Below are positions 44,893 to 54,900 of a stretch of DNA of 64,000 bases, piece after piece. This DNA is from Streptomyces sp. R44 (lineage in GTDB: Bacteria; Actinomycetota; Actinomycetes; Streptomycetales; Streptomycetaceae). How positions within the stretch are numbered: position 1 is the stretch's first letter; each line of letters opens with the position of its first letter. The stretch lies in contig NZ_CP163444.1 of the NCBI RefSeq assembly GCF_041053105.1, positions 6,480,501-6,544,500 of the forward strand. Reading direction: 5' to 3'. The notes under the pieces were generated by a model, which had not been told where the DNA came from, made no database searches, and worked only from the letters and a program-made list of their open reading frames with translations. A program made the translations under genes and the position numbers.

Positions 44893-47306
44893 GCGACGAG
44901 GACGAGTCGGCGACCGGGAACGACAGCCCCGACTCCGGCCACGACCGGGACGACCGGGGCGACCGGGGCGACGCGCACGAACGGGGCGACCGTGGGGGCC
45001 GGGGCGGTGACCGCGGCGACCGGAGTGACCGGAGTGACCGGGGTGACCGCGAGCGCGGTGACCGGGACCGGGACCGGGGCGACCCCGCCGGTGAGCAGGC
45101 GCGTGAGCCGAGCGTCTTCGACGCCGCCGACCAGGGTCCCCTCGGCGGCGAGAGCGACACCGGCGGCGCCGCCACCGCGCACCGGGCCGTCCGCACCTGG
45201 ACGAGCGGCGGAGCCGACCGGCTGACCACCATCCACGGCGACGGCACCGTCTTCGAGGGCAACCAGATCTTCGCCCTCTACGGCTCCGACCGCGCCCTCT
45301 TCGTCCAGGGCCCCGTCCCGCCCGAGACGCTCGACCACCTCGGCCGGGTGTACATCGCGACCTCCGGGTACGCCCGGATGCGGGCCCGGCTCGGCGACCA
45401 CCGGGTCCTCGTCCTCTGCGGCGAACCCGGCAGCGGCCGCAAGGCCACCGCCCTCGCCCTCCTCGCCGAACTCACCGGCGGCAAGGTCTTCCGCCTCGAC
45501 CCCCGGCACGGCGTCGACGAGATCACCGAGGACGTCCTCCAGGAGGGCGGCGGCCACCTCCTGGAACTGCTCACCGAGGACGTCCGCACCGAGAGCGAGC
45601 CGCGCCCCGCCCGCCCCGGCCGGGGCGAGCACGGCGCCGTCGCCCGCCGCCCCGCCACCCGCCTCTCCGAACTGCACCTCGACCGCTTCGGCGAACTGCT
45701 GCGCGGCCGGAACGCGTTCGGGGTCGTCCTCGTCGAGAACGGGGAGCTCGCCGACCGGCTCCTGCGCGGCCGGTACGGGATGTACTGCGCGCCCCCGCCC
45801 GCCGACGAGGTCCTCCACCGCCACCTCTGGCACCTGCTGCGCGCCGAGCCCGACGGGGCCCTCGGCGCCGCACGCGCGCGTGCCGGGCGGGCGGACGTCG
45901 TCCGGGCCCTCGGTCTGGAGGAGCTGCGGCCCCGCGAGGCCGCCCGGCTCGCCGACCACCTCGCCCGGCACTGGCGCGGGGAGATGACGGACGAGCAACT
46001 CCTCGCCGAGTGCGCCAGTTTCGTCCGCTCCCAGGCCCGTGAGTGGTTCGCGGGCGCCGACCGCCCCGGCGCGCTGCCGGAGGCGCTGCCCGTCCTGAAC
46101 GCCGGCGCGTTCCGTATCGCCGTCGCCGTCTTCGACGGCTCCGCCTACAGCCTCGCCGCCGAGGCCGCCGAACTCCTCGCCTGGGAACTCGCCGTCACCC
46201 TCGACCCCGACCACGCCCCCGGGCGGCGGCTGTTCGGCACCCATGCCGAGCACCGGCCGGTGCAGGCCCGGGCCGTCCTGGAGGACGGCGAGCTGGACCT
46301 CGGCCCCGCCAAGGTGCCCGTGCGGGCCGTCCGCTTCCAGGGCGAGGCGCTCGCCGCCGCCGTCCTCGGCGAGATCTGGCACGGCTACCACAACGTCCGC
46401 GGCCCGGTGGCCCGCTGGCTGCGCGCCCTGTGCGACGACCCGCGCCCCGAGGTGTGGGTGCGCGCCTCCGTCGCCGCCGGCGTGCTCTGCTCCTGGGACT
46501 GGATCCACGGCTTCCGCGAGCTCGTGGTGCCGCTGGCGGTGACGGACGAGCCGCGGGCCCGGATGGCCGCCGCCACCGCGCTCGCCGAGGCCGCCCGCGA
46601 TCCGCGCGTCCGGCCGGCGGTCGCCGCCGTCCTCAAGGACTGGGCCGCATCGGGCGAGGACACCCTCGTCCGGACGGCGCTGCTCGCCCACGGCTACGTC
46701 CTCGCCGCGGGCAGCGTCCCCGGCTCGCTCGACGCCCTCGCCCGGGTCGTCAGGACCCGCGAGGCGACCGACGTCGACGTGCTCGTGCCCGCCTCCTTCA
46801 GCGTGGCCCGGCTGCTCGCCTCCGGAGAGCCGGAGCCCGTGCTGCACCGGCTCCACCAGTGGCTCGGCGACGGCCGGCTCAACCTCGCCAACCTGGTCCA
46901 CCTCGCCGTCATCCGCGCGCTGAGCACCCGGACCACCCACCTGTGGGGGCTGCGCGAGGTACCCGAACTCGACGAGCACGCGGCCCGCCCCCTGCTCGTC
47001 GCGCTGCTCGCGACCCGGCCCGAGCTCGCGCCCGAGCTCGCGCGGCTGCTGCGGCACACGCTCACCACGGCCCGCTCCGGAGAGGCGGCCCTCGAAGCCC
47101 TCGGCGGCATGCTCCGGCGCGCCGCGAAGGACCCCGAGGCGCTCGGGCACGTCCGCGCCTTCCTGCCGCGCCTCGCGGTGGACCGCCGCGACCGGGACCG
47201 GCTCAGGGGACTGCTGAACGAACTGGTCCGGGACCGTGACCGGCCCCTGGACAGAAGCGCGGCGCGCCGGATGTGGGACGCCGTGACGGAAGGAGCGAAC
47301 CGATGA
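44889..47306 (+). CDS. P-loop-like ATPase with helical repeats, signalling scaffold
   Basis: An 805-residue protein. Residues 1-70 are an Asp/Arg/Gly-rich low-complexity head (repeated GDRGD). A TIHGDGTVFEGNQIFALYG motif at ~114-132 resembles the cyclase tail. The NTPase part starts VLVLCGEPGSGRKATALALL (~173-192), a degenerate Walker A with Arg at the usual Lys position followed by Lys-Ala-Thr. From ~430 to 790 it consists of Ala/Leu/Arg-rich helical repeats of HEAT type (WVRASVAAGVLCSWDW; AAATALAEAARDPRVRPAVA). This is the architecture of STAND-like sensor/scaffold proteins. Overlaps both neighbours by 4 nt. Confidence 0.7.
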   Translation: MSDEDESATGNDSPDSGHDRDDRGDRGDAHERGDRGGRGGDRGDRSDRSDRGDRERGDRDRDRGDPAGEQAREPSVFDAADQGPLGGESDTGGAATAHRAVRTWTSGGADRLTTIHGDGTVFEGNQIFALYGSDRALFVQGPVPPETLDHLGRVYIATSGYARMRARLGDHRVLVLCGEPGSGRKATALALLAELTGGKVFRLDPRHGVDEITEDVLQEGGGHLLELLTEDVRTESEPRPARPGRGEHGAVARRPATRLSELHLDRFGELLRGRNAFGVVLVENGELADRLLRGRYGMYCAPPPADEVLHRHLWHLLRAEPDGALGAARARAGRADVVRALGLEELRPREAARLADHLARHWRGEMTDEQLLAECASFVRSQAREWFAGADRPGALPEALPVLNAGAFRIAVAVFDGSAYSLAAEAAELLAWELAVTLDPDHAPGRRLFGTHAEHRPVQARAVLEDGELDLGPAKVPVRAVRFQGEALAAAVLGEIWHGYHNVRGPVARWLRALCDDPRPEVWVRASVAAGVLCSWDWIHGFRELVVPLAVTDEPRARMAAATALAEAARDPRVRPAVAAVLKDWAASGEDTLVRTALLAHGYVLAAGSVPGSLDALARVVRTREATDVDVLVPASFSVARLLASGEPEPVLHRLHQWLGDGRLNLANLVHLAVIRALSTRTTHLWGLREVPELDEHAARPLLVALLATRPELAPELARLLRHTLTTARSGEAALEALGGMLRRAAKDPEALGHVRAFLPRLAVDRRDRDRLRGLLNELVRDRDRPLDRSAARRMWDAVTEGANR

Positions 47307-48976
47307 CCGGGCCCGAGCAGAACAGGAACGCGCGGCCGGACGAGCGGGCGGGCCGGTACGAGCGGGACCGCGACGAGCGCGAGCGGTACGACGAACGGGA
47401 CGGCCGGGAGCGGCAGCGGTACCAGGGACGCGACGGGCGCGAGCGGTACGAGGAGCGGGACCGGCGGGACCGGCAGCGGTACGAGGAGCGGTACGAGCCC
47501 CGGCCGTACGAGCGGCAGAACGGCGGCCAGCACTCCGGCGGCCGCGACGGGGACGAGGACCAGGACCTCGACCTCGACCGCGTACCGGACGAGGAGCCGG
47601 AGCAGTCGCGCGGCCCGGGGCGCCGGCACGCGGCGGCCTCGGGACGGCCGCGCGGCCCCCTCATCGGCGAGTACGCGCCCCCGTACCGCCGTCGCAGCGG
47701 CAAGGTCGCCGCCGTCCTCCTCTACCGCAACGGCGGCCACCGGGTGGTCTGGCCGGACCGCACCGAGGACGTCAACAAGCCGCTGTTCGGCTACCCGTAC
47801 ACGATCTTCGAGGTGCGGCTCGGCCGCAACGTCACCGAGTTCCGGCTCCAGCTGCCGGCCGCGGGGGACGGGGTCTTCTTCGACGCCGTCGCCAAGGTCC
47901 AGTGGGTGGTGACCGACCCGCACCTCGTCGTCCAGGAACAGGTCGAGGACGTCGCCGAACTGCTCCACGACGAACTGCTCGACGGCCTGCGCAGGCTGTC
48001 CCGGCGGTTCCGGATCACCGAGGCGCACCGCGCCGACGAGGCCGTGCGCGAGGAACTCGCCGCCGGACGCCTCAGCTTCGGCCGGGACATCGGGCTGCGG
48101 ACCCGCGTCCTCGTCTTCATCGACCTCGACGACTCCGTCAAGGCGGAGGTCTCCCGCCGGGACATCGTCGGCGTCACCATGGAGGCCGACGAGCGCGAGG
48201 CCGAGGCCGAGCGGCGCAGGGAGGCGGCGGACCGCGCCCTGGTCGCCGAGCGCGCCCGCGAACTGGAGACCCTCTTCCGGCGCGGCGACCTGGCCCAGAT
48301 CGCCCACCACATGGCGATGCACCCCGACAAGCAGTGGGAGATCCGCACCCAGCTCCAGCAGGAACGGCGCGAGGGCCAGGAGGACTACCTGCGGGTCTTC
48401 AGCCGGCTCCTGGACACCGGTGTCCTCGAACGGCACGACATCGGCGAGCAGATGTACCAGGTGCTCATGTACCTGCGGTCCCAGACCGGTGGTGTCCTCG
48501 GCGGCATCACCGACCGGGTCCTCAACCCCTCGGGCGACACGCCGCGGCGCCGCCGCGCCCTGGAGGAGGGCACCCCGGAGCCGAGCGAGCCGGACTGGGA
48601 CGAGGAGAACCGGGACGCCCGACGCGGGCCACGGGACGAGGCGCGCCGGGACGGCCGGCGCGGGCCACGGGACGAGGCGCACCGGGACGCCCGGCGCGCG
48701 CCACGGGACGAGGAGCACGCGGAGGCCCCGCGCGACTCCCGGATCTACGAACCGACCCGCGTCGAGTCGGGCTCCGAGCGGGAGCGGGGAAGGTCCCGAA
48801 CCCGTCGCGACGACCGGTTCGACGACGGCCGCGACCGCTACGAGCCGGACTCGTACGAACGGAACGACCGGTACGACCGCGACGACCCCTACGACCGCGA
48901 GAGCCGCGAGCTGCCGCGCCGGCCCACCGGGTCCACCCGGCCCAGCGCAGATTTCGACGACTGGGACGACGAATGA
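47303..48976 (+). CDS. SPFH/band-7-like protein with charged tail
   Basis: A 557-residue protein. A very charged N-terminal tail (Arg/Tyr/Glu/Asp repeats, ~1-110) precedes an SPFH-like core (~125-330). The core has FRLQLPAAGDGVFFDAVAKV, VVTDPHLVVQEQVEDVAEL and DIGLRTRVLVFIDLD. A helical stretch with AEAERRREAADRALVAERA follows. The C-terminus has three 12-residue repeats (RDARRGPRDEAR type) and Arg/Asp/Tyr-rich sequence. SPFH proteins form membrane-associated rings; no transmembrane helix is evident here, so attachment may be through a partner. ATGA overlaps on both sides. Confidence 0.65.
   Translation: MTGPEQNRNARPDERAGRYERDRDERERYDERDGRERQRYQGRDGRERYEERDRRDRQRYEERYEPRPYERQNGGQHSGGRDGDEDQDLDLDRVPDEEPEQSRGPGRRHAAASGRPRGPLIGEYAPPYRRRSGKVAAVLLYRNGGHRVVWPDRTEDVNKPLFGYPYTIFEVRLGRNVTEFRLQLPAAGDGVFFDAVAKVQWVVTDPHLVVQEQVEDVAELLHDELLDGLRRLSRRFRITEAHRADEAVREELAAGRLSFGRDIGLRTRVLVFIDLDDSVKAEVSRRDIVGVTMEADEREAEAERRREAADRALVAERARELETLFRRGDLAQIAHHMAMHPDKQWEIRTQLQQERREGQEDYLRVFSRLLDTGVLERHDIGEQMYQVLMYLRSQTGGVLGGITDRVLNPSGDTPRRRRALEEGTPEPSEPDWDEENRDARRGPRDEARRDGRRGPRDEAHRDARRAPRDEEHAEAPRDSRIYEPTRVESGSERERGRSRTRRDDRFDDGRDRYEPDSYERNDRYDRDDPYDRESRELPRRPTGSTRPSADFDDWDDE
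48611..48713 (+). repeat. 36-bp tandem repeat inside the SPFH-like gene
   Basis: Three units starting CGGGACGCCCGACGCGGGCC encode 12-residue repeats. They are in phase with the gene and have few differences, so expansion is probably recent. Confidence 0.75.
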
Positions 48977-49491
48977 GCACCCCGGAACCCACTCCCGACC
49001 GGGCCCCCGTCCCCGCCCCCGTACCGCCCGCGGAGCTGCGGTTCATGGCCGAACGGCTCCTCGCCACCGTCCGGGAGGACATCGGCCGGGCCGACACCAA
49101 GGCCGCGATCCTGCTCTCCGGCGCCCTCGCGTTCCTCGCCGTCGTGTTCTCCGGGGACCGCGCCCCGCTGCCCACGGCCGGCACCGGACTCGCGTTCCTC
49201 CTCGCGGCGGGCGCGCTGTGGACGGCCGGGGTCCTGATGCTCGTCTCGGTCGTCCTGCCGCGCACCCGGATCGGCGCGGACCGCACGCTCCTGCGCGAGC
49301 TGACGGCCGGCCCGTCCGCGCCCGCGCTCCGGGAACGGCTCGGCGCGTCCGGCACGGACGCCACCGACTGGCTCCTCGAACAGGCCGGCGTGCACGGGCT
49401 CGTGCTCGCGGCGAAGTACCGGTGGCTGCGCCTGGGCGTGCTCGCGCTCGTGCTCGGCGCCCTCCTGGCCCTCTTCAGCGAACTGTGGTGA
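48973..49491 (+). CDS. Pycsar-effector-type transmembrane protein
   Basis: A 172-residue protein. LATVREDIGRADTKAAILLS (residues ~31-50) is the conserved amphipathic segment of the Pycsar effector (PycTM, formerly DUF5706) family. Hydrophobic helices follow at ~46-61, ~71-95 and ~150-170. In Pycsar defence the cyclic pyrimidine nucleotide made by the cyclase activates such membrane proteins and the inner membrane is disrupted. Here the cyclase is encoded in the same operon but not directly adjacent. ATGA start overlap with the SPFH-like gene. Family assignment rests on motif and topology. Confidence 0.72.
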   Translation: MSTPEPTPDRAPVPAPVPPAELRFMAERLLATVREDIGRADTKAAILLSGALAFLAVVFSGDRAPLPTAGTGLAFLLAAGALWTAGVLMLVSVVLPRTRIGADRTLLRELTAGPSAPALRERLGASGTDATDWLLEQAGVHGLVLAAKYRWLRLGVLALVLGALLALFSELW

Positions 49492-49499
49492 GAGAGAAG

Positions 49500-51908
49500 A
49501 TGCAGTGGAACACCAAGGGGAGCGCCCTGCTCCTCGCCGGGGCGCTCCTCGCGCTCTCCGGCCCGCTCGGGGCGCCCGCCGCCGGGGCCCTCGACGCGCC
49601 CCGTACAGCCCTCACCACCGCCCGTACGGTCGCCGACCCCGCCGAGGGGCCCGACCCGATCGACTTCGCCGTCGTCGTCGACCAGTCGGCGAGCCTCGCC
49701 GAGAAGGACCTGGCGCGCGAGACCGAGGCCGCCGCGCTGCTCAGCCAGGGCGAGATATCGGAGCGCTCCCGGGCCACCGTCATCGGCTTCGGCAGCTCCG
49801 AGAAGCCCGGCCAGTCGCCCGTGAACGACGTCTGCCCGCTCACCGTCGCCGACGCGGCGGGCCGCGAGCAGCTCAGCACCTGCGTCCAGCGGCTGGGCCG
49901 CCGCGACGCCGCCCGCATGGGACCCGGCACCGACTTCCCCGCCGCCGTCCGGCAGGCCGTCACGCGCCTCACCGAGGGCGGGACCAGGACACCGGCCGTG
50001 CCCAAGGTCGTCTTCCTGCTCACCGACGGAAAACTGGACGTCGCCGACAGCCCGGAGTACGGCACCGACCGGGACACCCGCCAGTCCAACGGCGCGCGGC
50101 GGCTCACCGAGGAACTCGCCCGCGCCCGCGCCGCCGGCGTCCAGATCTGGCCGCTCGGCTTCGGCAGCGAGATCGACCGCTCCGCGCTCACCGCGATGGC
50201 CGAGGGCGGCTACCGGGGCGCCTGCTCCGACATCTCCGGGTCCGTCCCCCGTATGCGGGTCGTGGGCACCTCCGCCGAGATCGACAAGGCGCTCCAAGAG
50301 ACCTTCGCCGCCGCCCGCTGCGCCCGGATCGCCGAGGGCACCGTCGGGAAACCGCCCGCCGACCTGACCGTGACCATCCCGCCGATCGCCACCGACGGCT
50401 CCCTCACGGTCGCCAAGCACGACCCGAAGGTGCGGGTCACCTACTTCGACCCCGCGGGCCGCAAGGTGCCCGTACGGGGCGAGTTCGACGGCTCGACCTT
50501 CGAGGTGAGCGGCCAGGACGGGCCCGTCGAGGCGCTGCGCGTGAAGGACCCGCTGCCCGGCCGCTGGCGCGTGCACATCGAGGCGCCGGAGGGCCACCGC
50601 GACCGGGAGGTCGCCGTCCGGGCCATCTGGCAGGGCCGCCTCCGCTCCGACGTCACCCTCGACCCGGCGTCCCCGCGCGCGGGGGAGAAGGTCACCGTGC
50701 AGGTGCGGATGCAGACCCGGCGCGGCGTCGTCATCACCGATCCGCAGCAGCTGGCCGGTCTCACGGCCTCGGCCGAGGTCGCCGGCGCGGGCTTCACCCC
50801 CTTCACCTTCAAGCTCGCCGACGACGGGCGGGCCCCCGACACGAAGGCCGGGGACGTCCGCTTCACCGGCACCTTCACCCTGCCCGCCGGGGCCACCGGC
50901 GACCTGGAGCTCGTCACGCGCATGGCCGCGCCCGGCATCACCTCCGACCGGCGCCCGGTGCACGCCCGGCGCGGCCCCGACGTACCGGTGCTGACCGCGG
51001 GGCTCACCGTCGAACGCGTCACCGTGCACCCGGGCGAGACCGTCCGCGGCACCCTCGACGTCACCAACAACGACTCCGCGCCGCACACCCTGAAGCTCGC
51101 CCTCCAGGACCAGACGCCGGGCGCCGAGCTCACCCTCGCCCCGACGCGGGTCACCGCCGTCGCGGGGCGCAGCACCCAGGTCCCCTTCACGGTGACCCTC
51201 GCGGCCGGCACGGCCCTCGGCGAACTCGGCGGCCGGGTCGCGGTCGTGGACACCGGCGACGGCGACACCGTCCTCGACACCGCCTTCCTCGACGTCCTCG
51301 TGGTGGCGCCGCCCACCTGGTGGGACCGCTGGTGGAAGGCCGTCGTCGGCGGCGCCGTCCTCGTCCTCGTCCTCGGTGTCCTCACCGGGATCCGGCTCGT
51401 CGCCCGGCGCCGCCGCCGCGACCTCACCGGGATCAAGCTCGAACTGTTCGACGGCGACCGTTCCCTGTTCGTCCTGATCATCCGCAAGGGGCAGAGCGAG
51501 AACGGAACCTTCTCCTTCACCGTCGACGAGCCGTACGGCGGGTCGCCGATGCTCCGCCACGTCCGGGGCGCCGCGGCCTCCACCGCCCACGTACTGCGCC
51601 GCACCGGCTCCGGCGAACTGCTGCTGCGGCCCCGGGGCGGCGGGCAGGTGCCGGTCAGGCCCGGCGAGCCGATCGGCCTCGGGGAGCACGAACTCGTCGT
51701 CCAGGGCGGCCGCGTGCCCACCCCGCGCAGGAGCCGGCCCCCGCGACGGCCCGACCCCGGCACGGGACGCGGCGGCGGCACGGGACCGGGCGCGGACCCC
51801 GGCGCCGGCACCGGCCCCGATACGGGATCGGGCGCCGGTCCCGGAACCGGTTCCTCCTCCGGGGCGACCGGAACCGGCGGGGCCGACACCTACGACGTGA
51901 ACTTCTGA
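49500..51908 (+). CDS. Membrane-anchored von Willebrand factor A protein
   Basis: An 802-residue exported protein. A signal peptide (KGSALLLAGALLALSGPLG) is followed by a vWA domain with an intact MIDAS: DFAVVVDQSASLAE (DxSxS), GPGTDFPAAV (Thr) and FLLTDGKLDVAD (Asp). Beta-sandwich domains fill ~260-600. A transmembrane helix lies near 610-632 (AVVGGAVLVLVLGVLTG), then a basic stop and a cytoplasmic beta domain (~635-745), then a Gly/Pro tail. Topology: sensor outside, small domain inside. The ATG at 49500 is chosen; a GTG at 49488 overlapping the upstream stop is possible. Confidence 0.82.
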   Translation: MQWNTKGSALLLAGALLALSGPLGAPAAGALDAPRTALTTARTVADPAEGPDPIDFAVVVDQSASLAEKDLARETEAAALLSQGEISERSRATVIGFGSSEKPGQSPVNDVCPLTVADAAGREQLSTCVQRLGRRDAARMGPGTDFPAAVRQAVTRLTEGGTRTPAVPKVVFLLTDGKLDVADSPEYGTDRDTRQSNGARRLTEELARARAAGVQIWPLGFGSEIDRSALTAMAEGGYRGACSDISGSVPRMRVVGTSAEIDKALQETFAAARCARIAEGTVGKPPADLTVTIPPIATDGSLTVAKHDPKVRVTYFDPAGRKVPVRGEFDGSTFEVSGQDGPVEALRVKDPLPGRWRVHIEAPEGHRDREVAVRAIWQGRLRSDVTLDPASPRAGEKVTVQVRMQTRRGVVITDPQQLAGLTASAEVAGAGFTPFTFKLADDGRAPDTKAGDVRFTGTFTLPAGATGDLELVTRMAAPGITSDRRPVHARRGPDVPVLTAGLTVERVTVHPGETVRGTLDVTNNDSAPHTLKLALQDQTPGAELTLAPTRVTAVAGRSTQVPFTVTLAAGTALGELGGRVAVVDTGDGDTVLDTAFLDVLVVAPPTWWDRWWKAVVGGAVLVLVLGVLTGIRLVARRRRRDLTGIKLELFDGDRSLFVLIIRKGQSENGTFSFTVDEPYGGSPMLRHVRGAAASTAHVLRRTGSGELLLRPRGGGQVPVRPGEPIGLGEHELVVQGGRVPTPRRSRPPRRPDPGTGRGGGTGPGADPGAGTGPDTGSGAGPGTGSSSGATGTGGADTYDVNF

Positions 51909-51930
51909 ACGGGCACCGAGGAGAGACGAC

Positions 51931-54900
51931 ATGAAGATCTACCAGCCCATGCTCTTCGTCGGACTCGGCGGCACCGGCGGAAAGATCGGCACCGAGCTCG
52001 AACGTCAGCTCCGCCGGGAGCTGTGCGGACCCGACGGCACCGACCTCGTCGACGGCGGCCGCCGGCTCCCCTTCCAGCTGCCCGACTGCCTCCAGTTCGT
52101 CTACGCCGACTTCAGCGAGGGCGAGCTGCTGGGCTACCCCCAGTTCCGGGCCAAGGGCGCCGAGGGCGCCGCCTTCGCCCGTACCTCCCGCATGGTCCGC
52201 GACCTGCTGCCCACCGACTTCGACTCCTCGCCCGAGGTGACCCGCATGCTGCGCGTCTCCCTCCACGAGGAGACCCGGCTCTGGCTGCCGCCGCAGGCCC
52301 GCCAGCCGCGCGTCGCCCCCCTCAACAACGGGGCGGGACAGCTGCCGACCGTCGGGCGCTCCGCGCTCTTCGCGACCCTCCGCTCCGGACTCGAACCCGT
52401 CCTGCGGCAGCTCCGCGAGGCCATCGGCGCCATCGGGCAGGCGGCCGGCGACCTCAAGCGGGTCGGCGGCGGCCGCATCCGGGGCTGCGACGTCTTCGTC
52501 GCCTTCTCCGTCGCCGGCGGCACCGGCGCCGGCATCTTCTACGACTTCATCCACCTCATCGGGCACGAGTTCCGCAACGCCAAGGTGCCCGGCGTGAAGA
52601 TCTACCCGCTCGTCGTCATGCCCTCCGCGTTCCCGCCCGAGGCGGGCGGCGGACGCGAGGCCGAACTCAACGCCGCCCGCGCCCTCGTGGACCTCTCGCG
52701 GCTCGTCGACGACCAGAACGTGCCCGACGCCCTCGACACCGTCGGCGACGTCGAGGAACGCGGCCGGCTCAGCGTCACCTACCCCGGCGACGGGGTCGTC
52801 GCCCTGCGCCCCGCCACCATGCAGACCGCCTTCCTCTTCTCCAAGCCGGCGGTCATCGGCAGCGAGGACCTGCGCCGCTCCATCACCGCCATGGTGATGT
52901 CGCTGATCGGCACCGAACTCGGCGAGGACACCGGGTCGGGGAACCGCTCCGACGACGACTACCAGTCCTTCGCCGCCAGCTTCATCAACAAGGCCGTGGA
53001 ACGTTCGACCCCGGCCCGCTCCGGCATCGGCTACCGCGGCATGTCCACCAGCCTCGCCGCCTCCCTCACCGTGCCCGTCGACGACCTCGCCGAGATCGTC
53101 GCCGCCCGGCTCCTCGCCCAGGCCGTCCGCGGCATGGCCGAACGGGCCCGCCGACCCGCCCGGGACGGACAGGACATGGTCCGGGACCTCTTCACCCGCT
53201 CCGGCATCGGCCGGCTGTGGAGCCGCGAGGCGCCGGACGTCCCCCTGCCCGAGCAACTGCCCCGCGGCAGCCGGGACATCAGCCAGGAGCTCCGGCACCG
53301 GCTCAACGACATGGAGGACTCCCTCCAGCGCCTCGACGTCCAGCTCTCCCGCGAGATCCCCCGCCTCACCGAGGACTTCAGGCCCGGCTCGGGCGCCCGC
53401 GAACTCCTCGGTCTCGTCGGCCCGTTCCAGCTGCTGACCGTCCTCGCCGGCCTGCCCGGCCACCCCGACCGGGTGGCCAGGGAGGGCTTCACCGGCATGC
53501 TCGACAACCGGCGCAACGAGCCCGAGCGGCCCCCGAACGTCCAGGCCGCCGCCCCCAACATCCCCCACATCAAGCGCAGCGTCGGCGGAGTCGTACCGGC
53601 CCGGTGGACCGACCCCGACGTCCAGGACACCCTCGCCGCCCAGCAGGCCTGGTACCAGTGGCGCGCCCGCGTCCTGTGGCACCGCGGCTGGCAGGCCGGC
53701 GAGAACCAGTGGCGGCCCTCCCTCAACCGCGTCACCGCCGAGGTCGCCGAACTCGCCAAGGTGCTCCGCGCGCACGAGCAGGACGAGGCGAAGTCCTTCG
53801 CCGACAGCCGCCGCGAGCTCTACCGCGACGACCGCGCCGGCATCGCCTACCTGCTGCCCCCGCAGAACACCCTGCGCGCCTTCTACGACGACGTCATCGA
53901 CCGCCTCGCCCAGAGCGAGGGCCTCCCGGAGACCACCGACGCCGCGACCCTCCTCGACCGGCTGGTCGCGCCCGACGACTGGCGGCGCGCCCTCGACGCC
54001 GTCCGCCGCTCGCCCGGGGCGGCCGTGAAGGAGATCAAGCAGGTCGTCGAGCGGCGGGTCAAGCGCCTCTTCGGCGAGGCAAACGAGGACGTCTTCGCCC
54101 GTCCCCTGCTGCCCTCCATGGAGCTGCTGCTCCGGGCCGCCGCGGGCGACGAGACCGCCGAGGCGAAGGTCGACCCGCGCTGGCTCGACCAGTTCCGCTC
54201 CCGGCTCGCCGGACTCCTCCCGGTCGGCTTCATCCCGGACGGCAGCGGCCCGCTCAAGATCCTCATCGTGCACCCGGCGAGCGAGTCCGACGGCCGCGCC
54301 GCCGGCTTCCTCGCGCAGGAACTCAACCTGCCCGCCCGGGTGTTCCCCGAGTGCCGGGCCGTCGACACCGACTCCATCACCGTCGTCTTCTTCCGCAGCG
54401 GCATGAACCTCACCGACATCTCCGAGGTCCGCAGCGTCCTCAGCGTCTGGTCCGAGGCCCGCGACTCCAGCGGCGAGGAGGACTTCCTGCACTGGCGCCA
54501 GCGGCTCGGCTACCAGGACGACTGGCTCGTCTCCACCGAACAGGACCGGCAGCGCATCCTCCACCGGCTGCTCTGCGCCATGTGGAACGGCCACATCGCC
54601 GCCGAGGGCCGGGCCGACTCCCCGGACCTCGTCCGGATCCGCCTCCAGGAGGGCGAGGGCGCGACCATGTCGCTGCGCCTGGAGGGCTTCGACGGCTCGC
54701 TCTCCAGCTGGGCGGGGCTGCTGCGCGCGTACGAGCGCTGGGCGCTGCTCGACGAGGGGCAGATCATCGAGCAGTTCTGCGAACGGCTCATGCGCGCCCT
54801 GCCCCAGGGCCTCGCCCAGGTCCCCGCGCCCCCGTCGCCGCTCTTCACCCACTTCGTGGAGAACGTCGCCCCGCGCCAGCTCGCCCTCATCGACGAGATC

